The notes below the pieces were generated by a model. That model made no database searches, was not told where the DNA came from, and saw nothing but the letters and a program-made list of their open reading frames with translations. A DNA stretch of 64,000 bases from Streptomyces sp. ISL-10 (lineage in GTDB: Bacteria; Actinomycetota; Actinomycetes; Streptomycetales; Streptomycetaceae): the NCBI RefSeq assembly GCF_018614575.1, contig NZ_JAGGOJ010000005.1:1-64000 (forward strand), written 5' to 3'. Below, piece by piece: positions 15,591-22,979 of this stretch. The position numbers and the translations under genes are program-made. Position 1 is the stretch's first letter, and the number at the start of each line of letters is the position of its first letter.

Positions 15591-16783
15591 GGCCTCGGCT
15601 CCTTGGGCAGGCCGAGCACGCGCTCGGCGATGACGGTGCGCTGGATCTCGTCCGAGCCGCCGTAGACGGTGTCGGCGCGGGTGAAGAGGAACAGCCGCTG
15701 GGTGTCGTCGATGCCGTATGCCTCCGGGGTCCACGGCCCCGGCCCGGCGGTGGCGGCCGCCCCGCGCACGGCGAGGGCGAGTTCACCGAGTCGCTGGTGC
15801 CAGCGGGCCCACAGGAGCTTGGCTACGCTCGCGTCACCGGCGGCGTCACAGGCGGCGTTGTGCGACGCCCCGCCGAGGGTGCGCAGGGCGTTCCAGCGCA
15901 GGGTGTGCAGCTCGGCCCACTGCCGTACGAGACGGTGCCTGAGGACCGGGTCGCGGTCGACGGCCCCGCTGTCCACGGCGTCGCGCACGACGTCCCGCAA
16001 CTCCTGGGCGAAGCCGATCTGCTGGGCGAGGGTGGACGCGCCGCGCTCCAGGGCGAGCAGGCCCATGGCGACGCGCCAGCCGGCGCCTTCCCCGCCGACG
16101 GTCTCCCGGGCGTGGGCACCGTCGAAGAAGACCTCGTTGAACTCCGCGGTCCCGGTCAGCTGCCGGATGGGCCTGACCTCGATGCGCCCGGGCTGGTCCA
16201 TGGGGACGAGCAGGAAGGACAGTCCGTGGTGGCGGCGCGAGCCGGGGTCGGTGCGGGCGAGGACGAAGCAGTGGTCGGCGTCGCGGGCGTGCGAGGTCCA
16301 GATCTTCTGCCCGGTGACGCGGTAGGAGCCGTCGCTCTCGCGTACGGCGGCGGTCCTGACCCCGGCGAGGTCAGAGCCGGCGCCGGGCTCGCTGTAGCCC
16401 TGGCACCACACCTCCTCGCCGCGGGCGATCCCCGGCAGGTAGCGGTCCTGCTGGGTCCGGCTGCCGTGGGCGAGGAGGGTGGGGGCGAGCAGGTGCTCGC
16501 CGATGTGGCCCAGCCGGGCCGGTGCATGGGCGCGGGCGTACTCCTCCGCCCAGACGACCTGCTGGTCGAGTGTGGCGGCGGTACGGCTCCCGTACTCGGT
16601 GGTCCTCCACCCGATCCCGATCCACCCGCCGCGTCCGAGTTCGCGCTCCCACGACCGGGGCGTGTGCCCGCCGGGCGGATGGGCCCGCAGCCAGGCCCGG
16701 GCCTCGTCCCGGAAAGCGGCGTCACGCTCCCCGAAGCACTCACCGAAGGACTCCCCGAAGGACTCGGCCGAGACGTCGTCCAT
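15587..16783 (-). CDS. acyl-CoA dehydrogenase (FadE, large-subunit type)
   Basis: A 398-aa acyl-CoA dehydrogenase with the full three-domain layout. FAD/substrate segments are WCQGYSEPGAGSDLAGVRT (about residues 125-143) and GQKIWTSHARDADHCFVLAR; the C-terminus is GGSDEIQRTVIAERVLGLPK. The canonical catalytic YEGT is VYGGS here, so the base must come from another position, as in isovaleryl-CoA dehydrogenase-like and FadE alpha subunits. The first residues repeat ESFGESFGECFGE, encoded by a short DNA repeat (about 16730-16768). ATG at 16783 has AAAGGAG at 6-7 nt. It lies 17 nt after the SDR gene and overlaps the alcohol dehydrogenase. It may pair with the small subunit at 30-1244. Confidence 0.9.
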   Translation of the reverse strand: MDDVSAESFGESFGECFGERDAAFRDEARAWLRAHPPGGHTPRSWERELGRGGWIGIGWRTTEYGSRTAATLDQQVVWAEEYARAHAPARLGHIGEHLLAPTLLAHGSRTQQDRYLPGIARGEEVWCQGYSEPGAGSDLAGVRTAAVRESDGSYRVTGQKIWTSHARDADHCFVLARTDPGSRRHHGLSFLLVPMDQPGRIEVRPIRQLTGTAEFNEVFFDGAHARETVGGEGAGWRVAMGLLALERGASTLAQQIGFAQELRDVVRDAVDSGAVDRDPVLRHRLVRQWAELHTLRWNALRTLGGASHNAACDAAGDASVAKLLWARWHQRLGELALAVRGAAATAGPGPWTPEAYGIDDTQRLFLFTRADTVYGGSDEIQRTVIAERVLGLPKEPRP

Positions 16784-16800
16784 GCCGGCTCCTTTGCGTC

Positions 16801-17715
16801 TCACGCGTTCGGGCGGGCGCCGCGCGCCGCCGCTGCGGACATGTCCTGGAGACGCGACAGCATCGGCATCGGGTCCGTGCCCACCGTTCCCGGGAGGGCC
16901 GCCGCGATACGGGAGGGGGTCCAGGCGCCGCCCTCGGCGTAGGCCGCGCGGAGTTCCCGCGGCTGGGCCCAGACCGCGATCTTGGGACCGGCCACCGTGT
17001 ACACCTGGCCCGTGATGCCCTCCTCGCGCGCCGCGTCCGAGAGCAGGTAGACCACCAGGGCGGCCACGTCCTCCGGCTCGCCGATCTCGGAGAGTTCCAT
17101 GGGGACGTTCGCCGACATGCGGGTGCGGGCGACGGGGGCGACCGCGTTCGCCGTGACGCCGTACTTGTGGAGGCCGAGCGCCGCGCTGCGGACCAGGGAG
17201 ATGACACCGCCCTTGGCCGCCGCGTAATTGGCCTGCGACACCGACCCCTGGTGGTTGCCGCTGGTGAAACCGATCAGAGCGCCCGTGCCCTGCCCACGCA
17301 TCACGGCGGACGCCGCCCGGAAGACGGTGAAGGTGCCCTTGAGATGGGTGGCGACGACCGGATCCCACTCCTCCTCGGTCATGTTGAACAGCATCCGCTC
17401 GCGCAGGATCCCGGCCACGCACACGGCCCCGTCGAGCCGCCCGTACCGGTCGAGCGCGACGTCGACGACGCGCCGGCCGCCCGCCATCGTGGAGATGTCG
17501 TCGGCGACGGCGACCGCGTCGCCGCCCGCCGCCGCGATCTCCTTGGCGACGCCCGCCGCGATCTCGCTCGTCGGCTCGCCGCCCGCGACGGAGACTCCGT
17601 AGTCGTTGACGACCACGCTCGCGCCCTCGGCCGCGGCGGCGAGCGCGACGGCCCGGCCTATGCCACGTCCCGCGCCGGTGACCGCGACCACCTTGCCTGC
17701 CAAGAAGTTCCCCAC
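16801..17715 (-). CDS. short-chain dehydrogenase/reductase (17-beta-HSD4/MFE-2-like)
   Basis: A 304-aa classical SDR. It shows VTGAGRGIGRAVALA (about residues 13-27), an NDYG motif, the NAG-equivalent CVAGIL, catalytic Ser in GFTSGN and YAAAKGG (Tyr-x3-Lys), and TANAVAPVARTRM. The C-terminal extension of about 50 residues beyond FabG length, and VVVNDYG, resemble the dehydrogenase domain of peroxisomal multifunctional enzyme 2, so a 3-hydroxyacyl-CoA substrate is likely. Start is GTG at 17715 with GGAAGGGG upstream. It is the first gene of the SDR-ACAD-ADH operon and is divergent from the cyclase gene across the operator at 17738-17750. Confidence 0.9.
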   Translation of the reverse strand: MGNFLAGKVVAVTGAGRGIGRAVALAAAAEGASVVVNDYGVSVAGGEPTSEIAAGVAKEIAAAGGDAVAVADDISTMAGGRRVVDVALDRYGRLDGAVCVAGILRERMLFNMTEEEWDPVVATHLKGTFTVFRAASAVMRGQGTGALIGFTSGNHQGSVSQANYAAAKGGVISLVRSAALGLHKYGVTANAVAPVARTRMSANVPMELSEIGEPEDVAALVVYLLSDAAREEGITGQVYTVAGPKIAVWAQPRELRAAYAEGGAWTPSRIAAALPGTVGTDPMPMLSRLQDMSAAAARGARPNA

Positions 17716-17737
17716 GCCGGCCCCTTCCCGCGGTTTC

Positions 17738-17750
17738 TGACGGACCGTTA
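17738..17750. promoter_or_regulatory. island operator, copy 7 (TGACG-GAC-CGTTA)
   Basis: Part of TCTGACGGACCGTTAGA (17736-17752), between the divergent SDR (17715) and cyclase (17798) starts; one substitution in the right arm. Confidence 0.65.
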
Positions 17751-17797
17751 GATTTTAGGGCCCGCCGGACCGCCGAGCACAAGCCCCAGGAGGCACC

Positions 17798-18724
17798 ATG
17801 TCCCTGCCGGCCGAGTTCCAGGCCATCGCCGCACGCGTCAACAACTGGGGGCGCTGGGGCGCGGACGACGAGATCGGGACCCTGAACCTCGTCACGCACG
17901 AGGCCGTGCGGGACGCCGCCGCCACGGTCACACGCGGCCTGCGCATCCCTCTCGCACTCCCGCTCCACCAGGACGGCGTCCAGACCGGCGTCATCCCGGG
18001 CCGCGTCAACCCCCTGCACACCATGGTGCAGATCAACCAGGAGCTCTTCGGCCCCGGCACCGTCGCCACCAGCGACGACATCGTGACGATGGGGCTCCAG
18101 GCCGCGACGCACTGGGACGCGCTCAGCCACGCCTCGCACTCGGGCCTGCTCTACAACGGCCGCCCCGCCGACTCGATCACCCCGCACGGCCGCGCCCGCT
18201 TCAGCGGCATCGACACGCTCCCGCCCGTCGTCTCGCGCGGCGTCCTGCTGGACGTGGCCCGCGCGAAGGGCGTGGACCGGCTGCCCGGGGACCACACCGT
18301 CACCCCCGAGGACCTGGACGAGGCGGCCGAGTTCGGCGCGGTCACCGTCCGGGCCGGTGACATCGTCCTCGTACGGACGGGGCAGATGCGGCTCCTCCTG
18401 GGCGGGGACCGGCACGGCTACGGCTATCCCTCACCCGGCCTGTCCGTCCGCACGCCCGAGTGGTTCCACGCACGCGACGTCGCGGCCGTCGCGAACGACA
18501 CCCTCACCTTCGAGATCTTCCCGCCGGAGACCGAGAACCTCTGGCTGCCCGTGCACGCGCTGGACCTCGTGGAGATGGGCATGCTCCAGGGCCAGAACTG
18601 GAACCTGGAGGAGCTGTCCACGGCCTGCGGCGAGGAGGGGCGGTACGCCTTCCTGCTGTGCGCCATGCCGGAGCCGTTCGTCGGCGGCACTGGCACGCCC
18701 GTCGCTCCGGTGGCGGTCCTGTAG
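17798..18724 (+). CDS. cyclase family protein (metal-dependent hydrolase)
   Basis: A 308-aa member of the cyclase/kynurenine-formamidase-like superfamily. The metal-binding signature HxGTHxDxxxH appears as ATHWDALSHASHSG (about residues 106-119), followed by DIVLVRTGQM near 188 and a C-terminal ENLWLPVHALDLVEMGMLQGQNW. Family members hydrolyse amides, lactones or ring ketones. In this setting it could open a ring or hydrolyse a lactone formed by the flavin monooxygenase, which is inference. AGGAGG lies directly upstream of the ATG. It is divergent from the SDR operon and shares its operator. Confidence 0.87.
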   Translation: MSLPAEFQAIAARVNNWGRWGADDEIGTLNLVTHEAVRDAAATVTRGLRIPLALPLHQDGVQTGVIPGRVNPLHTMVQINQELFGPGTVATSDDIVTMGLQAATHWDALSHASHSGLLYNGRPADSITPHGRARFSGIDTLPPVVSRGVLLDVARAKGVDRLPGDHTVTPEDLDEAAEFGAVTVRAGDIVLVRTGQMRLLLGGDRHGYGYPSPGLSVRTPEWFHARDVAAVANDTLTFEIFPPETENLWLPVHALDLVEMGMLQGQNWNLEELSTACGEEGRYAFLLCAMPEPFVGGTGTPVAPVAVL

Positions 18725-18752
18725 GCGCCGGGCGTCCTTGAGGCGCCGGGCG

Positions 18753-19259
18753 TCAGGCCCCGCGCGCCGTCGCGCGCAGGGTGCCGCACGCATCGATCAC
18801 GTACGCCCCCGCCTCGCACACCGGCGGGCCCGCGTGCGGAGCCGACGTTACGGGACCGGAGCAGCGGTCCACCTCGCACCAGATGGACTTGCCCGCCCCT
18901 TCCGGCGTCCAGCCCCAGCGGTCCGCGAGCCCGTCGACCAGTTCGAGCCCGCGGCCGCCTGTGTCGTCGCCCTCCGCGCGCCGGGGGCGGGGCGGGCAGG
19001 CGCTGGCATCCGCGACCTCGACCCGCACGGTCCCGGACTCCGCCGGACCCGCGCCGAAGAGCATCCGCAGCACCGCCGGACACCCGGTGTGCACCACGGC
19101 ATTGGTGACGAGCTCCGAGATCAGCAGGATCAGCGTCTCGGCCAACGGCTCGTCGTCACCGAGCCCTGATCCCGTCAGGCGCGAGCGCGCCCATCTGCGC
19201 GCCCGCCCCACCTCCGCGGGGTCGGGTCCGACCTCCAACTGCACCTGAAGCACCTGCAC
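18753..19259 (-). CDS. ATP-binding protein, RsbW/SpoIIAB-like HATPase
   Basis: A 168-aa protein with a GHKL ATPase domain: an N-terminal helix with ARRWARSRL, the N box ELVTNAVVHTG (about residues 49-59), the D/G1-like VEVADASA, and the G2-like DDTGGRGLELVDGLADRWGW (about 98-117). Streptomyces have dozens of these anti-sigma or signalling kinases of unknown target. The tail after residue 125 is nonconserved. It starts with GTG at 19259. It does not fit the catabolic theme, but an operator-like palindrome lies 85 bp upstream. No sigma factor is adjacent. Confidence 0.85.
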   Translation of the reverse strand: MQVLQVQLEVGPDPAEVGRARRWARSRLTGSGLGDDEPLAETLILLISELVTNAVVHTGCPAVLRMLFGAGPAESGTVRVEVADASACPPRPRRAEGDDTGGRGLELVDGLADRWGWTPEGAGKSIWCEVDRCSGPVTSAPHAGPPVCEAGAYVIDACGTLRATARGA

Positions 19260-19636
19260 CGCTCACACCATCCGAACCGGCGGACACATCGCCTTGCGCC
19301 TCACAGTCATCACGGAACGTGATTTCCTTGCAGGACAGCATGGTTGACGTACAGTCACCGCAACAAGCGCTTCGGGCATATTCCAGCGTGACGGAGTACC
19401 CATGGTGCATACTGTGCGACGCACCTCGCGGGGAGTCGAACACAGGCTCGCAGAGCGGGCCCGCACCGGCCGATCAGCGCGCATCGACAGGCCCGGCCCA
19501 GCCGTACCGGCCGCGCCGTGACGCCTCGTCCTCGCAGCGACTTGCATCTCACGGAGCGTACCGGAGCGACATGGCGACTCCGGGCCGTGACGAGTCGGCC
19601 CAAGGACACAACCCGGTATCAACGCTCGGTGACGCT
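19260..19636. other. 377-bp intergenic region
   Basis: No gene is supported. It holds the probable promoter of the ATPase gene and an operator-like palindrome at 19345-19357. A minus-strand frame through it (about 19156-19443) has no ribosome-binding site and continues antisense-like into the ATPase gene, so it is not called. Confidence 0.6.
19345..19357. promoter_or_regulatory. operator-like palindrome, uncertain copy (TGACG-TAC-AGTCA)
   Basis: Matches the island palindrome in 9 of 10 arm bases and is preceded by T, giving TTGACG. It lies 85 nt upstream of the ATPase gene, further than the other copies, so it may be fortuitous or may act on a promoter of that gene. Confidence 0.35.
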
Positions 19637-20512
19637 TCATCGTGCTGAGGCCAACGCCTGGGCCTGGAGCTCCTCCGCATCCGCCGCCGTCAGCCACATC
19701 GCGGCCCGCAACCAGGCTCGTTTGAGGTGGAGATGGACGTCCGCCTCCCAGGTGAACCCGGTTCCGCCGAACACCTGGAGGCAGTCCCGGGCCCCTCGCA
19801 CGGCCGCCTCGTCGGCGAGGAGTTTGGCTCCGGCGATCTCGGCGGGGTCTGCGGTGACAGCTGCGGCGTAGACGGCCGCGCGCGCCGGTTCGGTGCGCAC
19901 GAGCATGTCGGCGCACAGGTGCGCCACGGCCTGGAAGGAGCCGATGGGCCGCCCGAACTGGAGGCGCTCGCGGGCGTACCGCACGGCCATGTCCGTCGTC
20001 CGGGCCGCCGTGCCGAGTTGTTCGGCCGCGGTGAGCAGCACGGCGACGGGGTCGGGCGTTCCGGCGCTCCCGCCGGTGTCCCGGTGCAGCGGGGTCAGCG
20101 GGTCGAGGGACCGTACGGGCACGGGGTCGGTGAGCCCGCCGAGTACGGCGTCGGCGGCGTCCATCCAGGGCACGAGCGCGCCGTCGGACGCGGTGACGAC
20201 GCTCTCGCCGGTGGCGGCGCCGGGGACCGTGCCCGCCGCGAGATGGGTGGCGACCAGCGGCCCCGGCAGCAGCACACGTCCGGCCTCCTCGAAGACGAGG
20301 ACAGCCTCGGGCAGGCCGAGTCCGGCCCCTCCCTCGTCCTCCGGCAGCCGGAGTGAGAAGAACCCGGCCGCGCCCAGCTCCCGCCACAGCGCCCGGTCGA
20401 GCCGGGGCTCGGCCACGGCGGCGCGCAGCGCCTCGCGTCCGAACCGGGCCGTGAGCAGGGCGCGCACGCCCGCCCGCAGGGCGCGCTGGTCGTCGGTGAG
20501 CCGGAAGTCCAT
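19637..20512 (-). CDS. acyl-CoA dehydrogenase, small (beta) subunit
   Basis: A 291-aa shortened acyl-CoA dehydrogenase. It begins MDFRLTDDQRALRAGV, has EEAGRVLLPGPLVATHLA in the N-terminal domain, lost most of the middle beta-domain, and ends with FGRPIGSFQAVAHLCADM and VFGGTGFTWEADVHLHLKRA. This is the pattern of non-catalytic partners such as FadE28/FadE27-type subunits in actinobacterial alpha2-beta2 dehydrogenases. Its ATG shares one base with the stop of the preceding dehydrogenase gene (TGATG), so equal-ratio synthesis by coupling is expected. It is last in the operon amidohydrolase-ACAD-ACAD. Confidence 0.88.
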   Translation of the reverse strand: MDFRLTDDQRALRAGVRALLTARFGREALRAAVAEPRLDRALWRELGAAGFFSLRLPEDEGGAGLGLPEAVLVFEEAGRVLLPGPLVATHLAAGTVPGAATGESVVTASDGALVPWMDAADAVLGGLTDPVPVRSLDPLTPLHRDTGGSAGTPDPVAVLLTAAEQLGTAARTTDMAVRYARERLQFGRPIGSFQAVAHLCADMLVRTEPARAAVYAAAVTADPAEIAGAKLLADEAAVRGARDCLQVFGGTGFTWEADVHLHLKRAWLRAAMWLTAADAEELQAQALASAR

Positions 20513-21645
20513 CAACGCCCCTTCGGCAGGCCGAGTATCCGCTCGGCGACGATGTTCCGCTGGATCTGGGAGGTGCCGGCGGCGATCGTGTACGCGAGCG
20601 AGGAGAGCCGGTCCGGCGTCCAGTCGCTGCCGAGGTCGAGCGCATCGGGGCCGAGGACGTCGGCGGCGGTGTCGTACAGCTCCTGACGGGCGTGCGAGTA
20701 GCGGAGTTTGAAGACCGAGCCGCCGGTTCCGGGGACGCCGCCGGTGGCGGACGCCTCGCTCACGTTCCACTGGACGAGCCGCCACAGCGCGGCGAACTCG
20801 GCGTGCAGCCTGCCGAGCCTGCGCCGCAGCACGGCGTCGTTCCAGCGGCCGGTGTCCCGGGCGGCGCGGGCCAGTTCGGCCAGGGTGCGGCGGCAGGCGA
20901 CGACCTCCCCGGCGAAGGCGGTGCCGCGCTCGAAGGAGAGCGTGACCATGGTGACGCGCCAGCCGTCGTTCTCCTCGCCCACCCGGTTGGCGGCCGGCAC
21001 CCGTACCTCGTCGAGGAAGACCTCGGCGAACTCGGCCGATCCCGCCAGGGTGCGCAGCGGCCGCACGGTGACGCCGGGGGCGTCCATGGGCATCGCGAGC
21101 CAGGTGATCCCCCGGTGTCCCGGGGCGTCGGGGCGGGTGCGGACGAGGAGTTCGCACCAGTCGGCGACCTCCGCGTGCGAGGTCCAGACCTTGGAGCCGG
21201 TCACGACGTAGTGGTCGCCGTCGCGGACGGCGCGGGTGCGCAGGCCGGCGAGGTCGGAGCCGGCGTCGGGTTCGCTGAAGCCCTGGCACCAGATCTCGTC
21301 GCCGCGCAGGATGGGCGTCAGCCAGCGCTCCCGCTGCTCGGGGTTGCCCTCGGCGGCGATCGTGGGCCCGGCGTGCAGCAGTCCGACGAAGTTCGCGCCG
21401 ACGTAGGGGGCGCCGGCGATCTCCGTCTCTTCGAGGAAGGCCAGGCGCAGGGCCGGTGGGGCGTCCATGTGCACGCCGCCGTATCCGGCGTCGTACAGCG
21501 CCCGCTGCCAGGCGGTGTCGTACGCGCGCCGGGCGGGCCAGTCGTCCGGCGGCGGCTTCGTCGGCAGCTTGGGGAGGGCCACGGCGAGCCAGGCGCGCAG
21601 CCGGGCCCGGAAGTCCTCCTCCTCGGGCGTGCAGGTCAGGTCCAT
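20512..21645 (-). CDS. acyl-CoA dehydrogenase, large (alpha) subunit
   Basis: A 377-aa acyl-CoA dehydrogenase. It shows WCQGFSEPDAGSDLAGLRTR (FAD-binding middle domain), GSKVWTSHAEVADWCELLVR, and the C-terminus AAGTSQIQRNIVAERILGLP. The YEGT catalytic segment is replaced by IAAGT, as in the large subunits of heterotetrameric FadE enzymes where the base is a Glu elsewhere. Start ATG 21645 overlaps the amidohydrolase stop (TGATG) and the stop overlaps the small-subunit start. It forms a probable alpha2-beta2 complex with the product of 19637-20512. Substrate unknown. Confidence 0.9.
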   Translation of the reverse strand: MDLTCTPEEEDFRARLRAWLAVALPKLPTKPPPDDWPARRAYDTAWQRALYDAGYGGVHMDAPPALRLAFLEETEIAGAPYVGANFVGLLHAGPTIAAEGNPEQRERWLTPILRGDEIWCQGFSEPDAGSDLAGLRTRAVRDGDHYVVTGSKVWTSHAEVADWCELLVRTRPDAPGHRGITWLAMPMDAPGVTVRPLRTLAGSAEFAEVFLDEVRVPAANRVGEENDGWRVTMVTLSFERGTAFAGEVVACRRTLAELARAARDTGRWNDAVLRRRLGRLHAEFAALWRLVQWNVSEASATGGVPGTGGSVFKLRYSHARQELYDTAADVLGPDALDLGSDWTPDRLSSLAYTIAAGTSQIQRNIVAERILGLPKGR

Positions 21646-22838
21646 CAGAGAAGGTCCAGCCCGAGCATGCGGATCGCGTTGCCGCGCATGAGCTTGTACA
21701 CGGTCTCGTCGTCGAGGTCCTTCACATGGTCGAGCGCGACCTCCTTGGTGTGCGGAAAGGTCGAGTCGACGTGCGGGTAGTCGGTCTCGAAGGTGGCGTT
21801 GTCGCGGCCGACGACATCGAGTGAGGCGATGCCGTGCTTGTCGCGGAAGAAGCAGCAGAAGATCTGCCGGTAGTAGTAGGTGGAGGGCGGCTCGGGGATC
21901 AGGTCGCGTACGCCGCCCCAGGCCCGGTGCTCCTCCCACACGTCGTCGGCGCGTTCGAGGGCGTACGGGATCCAGCCCATCTGGCCCTCGCTGTAGGCGA
22001 GCTTCAGTGCCGGGAACTTCACCAGCACCCCGCTGAAGAGGAAGTCCGTCATCGAGGCCATGGCGTTGTTGAAGCTCAGGGCCGCCTGGACGGCGGGTGG
22101 GGCGTCCGGGGACGCGGCCGGCATCTGGGAGCTGGACCCGATGTGCATGTTGACGACCGTGCCGGTCTCCTGGCAGACCGCGAAGAAGGGATCCCAGTAC
22201 CCGGAGTGGATGGACGGGAGACCGAGGTGGCTCGGGATCTCGGAGAAGGTCACGGCCTTCACGCCCCGGGCGGCGTTCCGCTCGATCTCCGCCACCGCGA
22301 GGCCGATGTCCCACAGCGGGACGATGCACAGCGGGACGAGCCGGCCGCCGCTGTCGCCGCACCACTCCTCGACCATCCAGTCGTTGTAGGCGCGCACGCA
22401 GGCGAGGGCGACCTCCTTGTCGTGGGCCTCGGCGAAGGTCTGCCCGCAGAAGCGGGGGAAGGTGGGAAAGCACAGGGACGCCTCGACATGGTTGAGGTCC
22501 ATGTCCTTGAGCCGTTCCCTGGGGTCCCAGCAGCCGGGGCGCATCTCCTCGCGCGTGATCCCCTCCAGCGTCATGTCGTCGCGGTCGAAGCCGACGGCGG
22601 CGATGTTGCGCTTGTACGGGAACTTCAGGTCCTCGTAGATCCACCAGTCGGCCGGCGGCCCGTCCGGGTCCATCGTGATGCGGTACTTGCCGCCGACGTA
22701 GGCGAGCTCGCCGATGCCCGCGGTCAGCGGCTTGGGACCGCGGTCGCGGTACGTCGCCGGCAGCCAGGTCTCGAAGAGGTGCGCGGGCTCGATCACATGG
22801 TCGTCGACGCTCACGATCCGGGGCAGTTCCTGTTCCAT
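21645..22838 (-). CDS. amidohydrolase family protein (amidohydrolase_2, TIM-barrel metal hydrolase)
   Basis: A 397-aa TIM-barrel hydrolase of the ACMSD-related branch. It opens PRIVSVDDHVIEPAHLFETW, where DDHVIEP is the variant of the DxHxH metal motif common in this subgroup, followed by MHIGSSSQ (metal His), and ETDYPHVDSTFPHTKE near the C-terminus, with the catalytic Asp in TDYPH. Homologues are frequent in actinobacterial acyl-CoA and steroid-like clusters and may act as hydrolases, hydratases or decarboxylases; the reaction here is not known. The ATG at 22838 has GGAGG upstream. It is the first gene of an operon with two acyl-CoA dehydrogenases, and the operator at 22872 lies 33 nt upstream. 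Confidence 0.87.
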   Translation of the reverse strand: MEQELPRIVSVDDHVIEPAHLFETWLPATYRDRGPKPLTAGIGELAYVGGKYRITMDPDGPPADWWIYEDLKFPYKRNIAAVGFDRDDMTLEGITREEMRPGCWDPRERLKDMDLNHVEASLCFPTFPRFCGQTFAEAHDKEVALACVRAYNDWMVEEWCGDSGGRLVPLCIVPLWDIGLAVAEIERNAARGVKAVTFSEIPSHLGLPSIHSGYWDPFFAVCQETGTVVNMHIGSSSQMPAASPDAPPAVQAALSFNNAMASMTDFLFSGVLVKFPALKLAYSEGQMGWIPYALERADDVWEEHRAWGGVRDLIPEPPSTYYYRQIFCCFFRDKHGIASLDVVGRDNATFETDYPHVDSTFPHTKEVALDHVKDLDDETVYKLMRGNAIRMLGLDLL

Positions 22839-22871
22839 CGAGGCCTCCGCTGCGGACGGGCTTCGCGTTTC

Positions 22872-22884
22872 TGACGGTTCATCA
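22872..22884. promoter_or_regulatory. island operator, copy 8 (TGACG-GTT-CATCA)
   Basis: One substitution in the right arm; preceded by TTTC as at the copies at 1719 and 17738. It serves the amidohydrolase operon. Confidence 0.6.
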
Positions 22885-22949
22885 GCTATCAGGCTAGACC
22901 CGCACCCCTGGACCGACAAGGCGCGTGGCCCTACGCTCTCCGCGGGATC

Positions 22950-22962
22950 TGACTAGCCGTCA
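22950..22962. promoter_or_regulatory. island operator, copy 9 (TGACT-AGC-CGTCA)
   Basis: Lies 17 nt before the CoA ligase start at 22980 and 78 bp from the copy at 22872, so the divergent promoters each have their own operator. Confidence 0.65.
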
Positions 22963-22979
22963 GCTACGGAGGTCCGGTG

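Noticed and set aside
19156..19443. Small minus-strand gene overlapping the RsbW-like ATPase
   Set aside because: No ribosome-binding site, Gly/Ala-rich shadow-like end and heavy overlap with a well-supported gene.
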